From: Gemmatimonadaceae bacterium | Lineage (GTDB): Bacteria; Gemmatimonadota; Gemmatimonadetes; Gemmatimonadales; Gemmatimonadaceae | NCBI GenBank assembly: GCA_035533755.1 | Contig: DATLTC010000056.1 | Location: 1-64,000, forward strand | Direction of reading: 5' to 3' | DNA length: 64,000 bases | In this document: positions 61,396 through 64,000 of the stretch, one piece after another | Layout of the letters: the number at the start of each line of letters is the position of its first letter | Position numbering within the stretch: position 1 is the stretch's first letter | Made by a program: the position numbers and the translations under genes | Notes under the pieces: model-generated | Told to the model about the DNA's origin: nothing | The model's input: the letters and a program-made list of their open reading frames with translations, nothing else | The model's database searches: none

Positions 61396-62537
61396 AGCCT
61401 GGGGTGCCCTCCGTACTGGTGCCAGATGCGGCAGGTTCCTTCGCTGCTCACCATGCAGGCGCCCACCGGCGCGTCGGGCACGCACTCCTTGCCGAACAGC
61501 GCGCACTTCTCGGGCGACGAGATGCCGGCCATGATGTCGCCGCAGACGCACAGTTGCGTGAGGGCGGGCGGTGCCTGCGTCCAGAGCCGCTTGAGGTCGA
61601 TCTTGAACTGGCGGCGCGCGTCGAGGCGCGCATACTCGTCGCGCAGGCGGAGATTGCCGTTGGGTACGTGGGCGATGCCGCGCCAGTTGCCGCCGGTGGT
61701 GCGGAACACGCGCCAGAGTTGCTGCTGCGCCACGCGATTGCCGTCGCGCGTCACGCAGCGAGGGAAGGCATTCACCACGCGGTGATCCTTGTCGCGGATC
61801 AACTCCACGAGTTGCGCGAGTCCGGCCAGAATGTCGAGCGGCTCGAAGCCCGCGACGACCACGGGGATGCCGTGCCGCTCCACGAACCGTTCAAAGATGC
61901 CCCAGCCGGTGATCGTCGCCGCGTGTCCGGCGGCGAGGAAGCCCTCGATGCGCGTGTCGGGCATCTCGGCCACGATCTCCATGACCGGCGGGATGTACTT
62001 GTGCGCCGAGAGCACGTAGAAGTTGGGCGGCGGGTCGTTGACGATGATCGCCGCCGTGGCCACGGCGGTGGTCTCGAATCCGCTGGCAAAGAAGACCACG
62101 GGCTCGTTGGACTCGCGCGCGATGTCCACCGCCTGCGCGGCGCTGTACACCACGTCCACGTGCCCGCCCATCGACTGGACCTCGGCCAGCGACCGCACCG
62201 TGCCCGGCACGCGCAGCATGTCGCCGTAGGTGACCACGCGCACACCGTCCTCGGCGAGCACCACGGCCTCGTCCACCTCGGGCAGATCGGTGACGCACAC
62301 CGGGCATCCCGGGCCCATGATCACATCGAGCGCGTCGGGGAAGGTGGCGCGCAGCCCGAACTTGGCGATCGACTGCTCGTGGCTGCCGCAGACGTGCATC
62401 ACCGTGACCGGGGTGCGGCCGATCTGCGCGCAGGTGTGGCCGATGGCGTCGGCGAGCGCGCGGGCGCGGGCCGGATCGCGGAACTTGAGTTCTTCGGCGC
62501 CCTTGGGGCGCGTGGCTGCGCCGGCGGCGTCAGGCAC
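61392..62537 (-). CDS. hypD: hydrogenase maturation protein HypD
   Basis: This encodes 381 residues. HypD motifs are visible: MHVCGSHEQSI (CGSHE), GPGCPVCVTD, SGFETTAVATA and the [4Fe-4S] Cys region near the C-terminus (QLCVCGDIMAG, CALFGKECVPDAPVGACMVS). It is the scaffold for Fe(CN)2CO assembly with HypC and HypE. The ATG at 62537 overlaps the hypC stop. Confidence 0.97.
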   Translation of the reverse strand: MPDAAGAATRPKGAEELKFRDPARARALADAIGHTCAQIGRTPVTVMHVCGSHEQSIAKFGLRATFPDALDVIMGPGCPVCVTDLPEVDEAVVLAEDGVRVVTYGDMLRVPGTVRSLAEVQSMGGHVDVVYSAAQAVDIARESNEPVVFFASGFETTAVATAAIIVNDPPPNFYVLSAHKYIPPVMEIVAEMPDTRIEGFLAAGHAATITGWGIFERFVERHGIPVVVAGFEPLDILAGLAQLVELIRDKDHRVVNAFPRCVTRDGNRVAQQQLWRVFRTTGGNWRGIAHVPNGNLRLRDEYARLDARRQFKIDLKRLWTQAPPALTQLCVCGDIMAGISSPEKCALFGKECVPDAPVGACMVSSEGTCRIWHQYGGHPRL

Positions 62538-62844
62538 CGGGGGAACCCGCGGACGGGTTGCGCGCCGTGGCGGGTGCGCTGGCGTGGATCTCGCCGCGCA
62601 CGTCGGCCGCCATCATGTCGCTCTCGGCCTCGCGGAGCAGCAACTCGTAGAGCGCCAGCGTCTCGCCGATCTCGTCGTCAGGAATGCGGCGAATGGCGAA
62701 CCCGACGTGGTTGAGGATGTAATCGCCGGGGGCGACGGGCTCGTCGATGACGTCGAGGCGCGTCTCGCGCTTCACGCCGAAGAAGTCCACCTGCGCGATC
62801 TGGCCGTTCACCGCGAGCACGCGGCCTGGCACACCAAGGCACAT
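62530..62844 (-). CDS. hypC: hydrogenase maturation protein HypC with long C-terminal tail
   Basis: This encodes 104 residues. The N-terminal MCLGVPGRVL with Cys 2 is essential in HypC. The rest of the small OB-like domain is present (LDVIDEPVAPGDYILNHVGFA). A tail of about 25 residues (HASAPATARNPSAGSPGA) makes it a little longer than usual. RBS GGGAGGATCG before the ATG at 62844. It is the first gene of hypCDE; its stop overlaps hypD. Confidence 0.95.
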   Translation of the reverse strand: MCLGVPGRVLAVNGQIAQVDFFGVKRETRLDVIDEPVAPGDYILNHVGFAIRRIPDDEIGETLALYELLLREAESDMMAADVRGEIHASAPATARNPSAGSPGA

Positions 62845-63095
62845 CGATCCTCCCACGTTCGTAGCGGCGGTGGACACCGCCGCATGGAGGCCAAGCTGGG
62901 AAAGCCGGCGCGGCGCGTCAGTCAGGCGAGTCGCTCGTGTTGTGTCGGGCAAATGCGCACAGCGTGGGGCGCGCGCGAGCCCGCGGGCAAACCCACGACA
63001 TACGGGTCGGTGGAACCCGCACAAATCTCCGGCATCCTCCGACGGTTGCGCTGGACGTGGCACGGCACATTGCACCTCGCCTAGGAAGGCAATCC
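62845..63095. other. divergent region between hypC and the small ORF/cytochrome
   Basis: Holds the hypC promoter (minus strand) and the promoter of the + strand cytochrome unit. Apart from the dyad at 62864-62883 and a near-sigma-54 pattern (TGGCACGGCACATTGC at 63058-63073, spacer 11 instead of 10) I see nothing clear. Confidence 0.4.
62864..62883. promoter_or_regulatory. 20-base dyad upstream of hypC
   Basis: GCGGCGGTG-GA-CACCGCCGC has perfect 9-base arms and a 2-base centre, 20 bases upstream of the hypC start. The tight centre is more like a DNA operator than an RNA stem. Confidence 0.35.
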
Positions 63096-63185
63096 ATGGC
63101 AATACACATGAAAATACGCGAGCAGCATCATCTCAAAACGTCACGAGTCCACGCGCCCCACGGAGTGCGGAGAACATGCGAATGA
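63096..63185 (+). CDS. 29-codon small ORF coupled to the cytochrome gene
   Basis: This encodes 29 residues starting MAIHMKIREQHH. AGGAAGG is 7 bases before the ATG. It is His/Arg-rich and ends RRTCE. Its TGA overlaps the ATG at 63182 (ATGA), so the next gene could be translationally coupled. No family is recognised; leader peptide or chance. Confidence 0.4.
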   Translation: MAIHMKIREQHHLKTSRVHAPHGVRRTCE

Positions 63186-64000
63186 GAGCCTCAATTGGTC
63201 CGGTTGCGGGGCGGCTGGCTGTGCTGTTGGTGGGCGCAGTGGTCGCTTCGTCGTGTACCAGCGAAAAGATCACGTATCGGAGTGAACCAAGCTTCACCAC
63301 GCCCCCGGCTGCGGCCGGAAACTACGTCGGCTACGCGGACACCCTCACCAAGCAGACGGTGTGCGGAACGTGTCACGTGGATCAGCAGGCCAAATGGGTG
63401 ACCACCAAGCACGCAAACGCATGGGCGGACCTGCAGGCCAGCGGGCACGCCGGCGCGTCCTGCGTGCCGTGCCACACGGTCGGCCCGAATGGGAACGCCG
63501 CGAGCGACACAATGGTTGGCTATGTCGCCACCAAGGACGCGCGGTACGAGGACGTCCAGTGCGAGAGCTGTCACGGCGCCGGTCTCACGCACGTCACGGC
63601 CCCGGGACTCGGCAACCGTCCGCTGGCGTCGATCGCGGTTGACACCGGCACGGCATTCGGCAACGGATGCGGCGAGTGCCACACGGGCAGTCACGACCCG
63701 TTCGTGGATGAATGGGTGAAGACGGCCGACGCCGGCCATGCCCACCCCGAGGCGCATGCCTTGGGTAACGCCTCGTGCACGTATTGCCACGTTGGCCAGG
63801 ACGCGCTCACCAAATGGGGCGTGAACACCAACTATGTGGAAGCGGGCCAGTCGGCCACGAACCCGATGACGATCACCTGCGCGGTCTGCCATGACCCGCA
63901 CGGCGGTCCGAATACGGCGCAACTGCGCTACCCAATCAACGTGGCCGACACCGCCGGCAACCTCTGCATGCGGTGCCACCAGCGCAATGGCAAGCCGGCC
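63182..64000 (+). CDS. multiheme cytochrome c lipoprotein, 3' end outside window
   Basis: At least 273 residues are visible and the frame is still open at the window edge. A signal peptide ends in VVASSC (lipobox), so it is anchored outside the membrane. Seven c-heme sites are visible: CGTCH, CVPCH, CESCH, CGECH, CTYCH, CAVCH and CMRCH. The spacing and the HANAW, SHDPF segments resemble cytochrome c554-type multiheme proteins. It probably carries electrons beyond the membrane; a link to the adjacent hyp genes is inference. Start 63176 or 63182. Confidence 0.88.
   Translation, partial: MRASIGPVAGRLAVLLVGAVVASSCTSEKITYRSEPSFTTPPAAAGNYVGYADTLTKQTVCGTCHVDQQAKWVTTKHANAWADLQASGHAGASCVPCHTVGPNGNAASDTMVGYVATKDARYEDVQCESCHGAGLTHVTAPGLGNRPLASIAVDTGTAFGNGCGECHTGSHDPFVDEWVKTADAGHAHPEAHALGNASCTYCHVGQDALTKWGVNTNYVEAGQSATNPMTITCAVCHDPHGGPNTAQLRYPINVADTAGNLCMRCHQRNGKPA

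Noticed and set aside
63058-63073. TGGCACGGCACATTGC, sigma-54-like, before the multiheme cytochrome
   Set aside because: Spacing between GG and GC is 11, not the required 10; no activator gene nearby.
1-64000. tRNA, rRNA, CRISPR arrays, insertion sequences, attachment sites
   Set aside because: I looked for conserved T-loop/CCA patterns, regularly spaced repeats and transposase motifs and saw none.

Overview
The window is about 64 kb of high-GC bacterial DNA, almost fully coding, with operons joined by 4-base ATGA/GTGA overlaps. I found no rRNA, tRNA, CRISPR array or insertion sequence. The gene content suggests an aerobic to microaerobic, partly denitrifying member of the Gemmatimonadota: an alternative complex III, a Thermus-type V/A-ATPase, cbb3 oxidase with fused CcoN-CcoO, copper nitrite reductase, a sortilin-like beta-propeller protein and Big_2/ZU5 lipoproteins. 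The phylum is inferred from gene content, not proven.

Layout: 1-7.3 kb holds a truncated (alpha/alpha)6-barrel glycosidase-like protein, a TIM-barrel lipoprotein, a large surface lipoprotein and an M20 peptidase, with a very strong bidirectional terminator at 5751-5790. 7.4-12.3 kb is a nitrogen-oxide cluster: DUF2249 protein, NnrS/heme-copper-like membrane protein, Crp/Fnr regulator, DUF542 (ScdA-N) protein, cupin, NirK and a small heme-copper-oxidase-like membrane protein. Two near-identical Crp/Fnr-type dyads (9102-9115 and 9892-9905) flank the regulator gene.

12.4-25.9 kb is the most interesting part: a RegB-like membrane histidine kinase with a GGIENPL motif, a sigma-54-dependent response regulator, two matching dyads in opposite orientation (15908-15923, 16020-16035), a good -24/-12 sigma-54 promoter (16146-16161), then an alternative complex III operon (ActA, ActB, ActC, ActD-E fusion, ActF). 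The operon also carries a degenerate receiver protein, extra cytochromes c and two unassigned one-helix proteins. The layout reads as a self-contained redox-sensing, sigma-54-controlled respiratory module.

26-40.6 kb is mostly housekeeping and accessory genes: membrane-anchored phosphatase, peptidase T, sortilin-like protein, APC permease, cardiolipin synthase, DUF983, CBS and Usp proteins, FeoA-FeoB-FeoB-associated protein and a sigma-70-family factor. 40.7-49.1 kb is a complete cco cluster (ccoNO, Q, P, G, fixH, a SafE-like protein, ccoI, ccoS). 49.3-50.8 kb is a nitronate monooxygenase, converging with a V/A-ATPase operon ordered G-I-K-E-C-F-A-B-D (58.95 to 50.7 kb). 59-64 kb contains a decayed MenA-like prenyltransferase relic, an enoyl-CoA hydratase, hypC-hypD-hypE for [NiFe]-hydrogenase maturation and the start of a multiheme cytochrome c lipoprotein that runs off the window.

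Together the genes describe a branched respiratory chain (quinol oxidation by alternative complex III, high-affinity O2 reduction by cbb3, nitrite reduction by NirK, possibly H2 oxidation) with an ATPase and its redox regulators.
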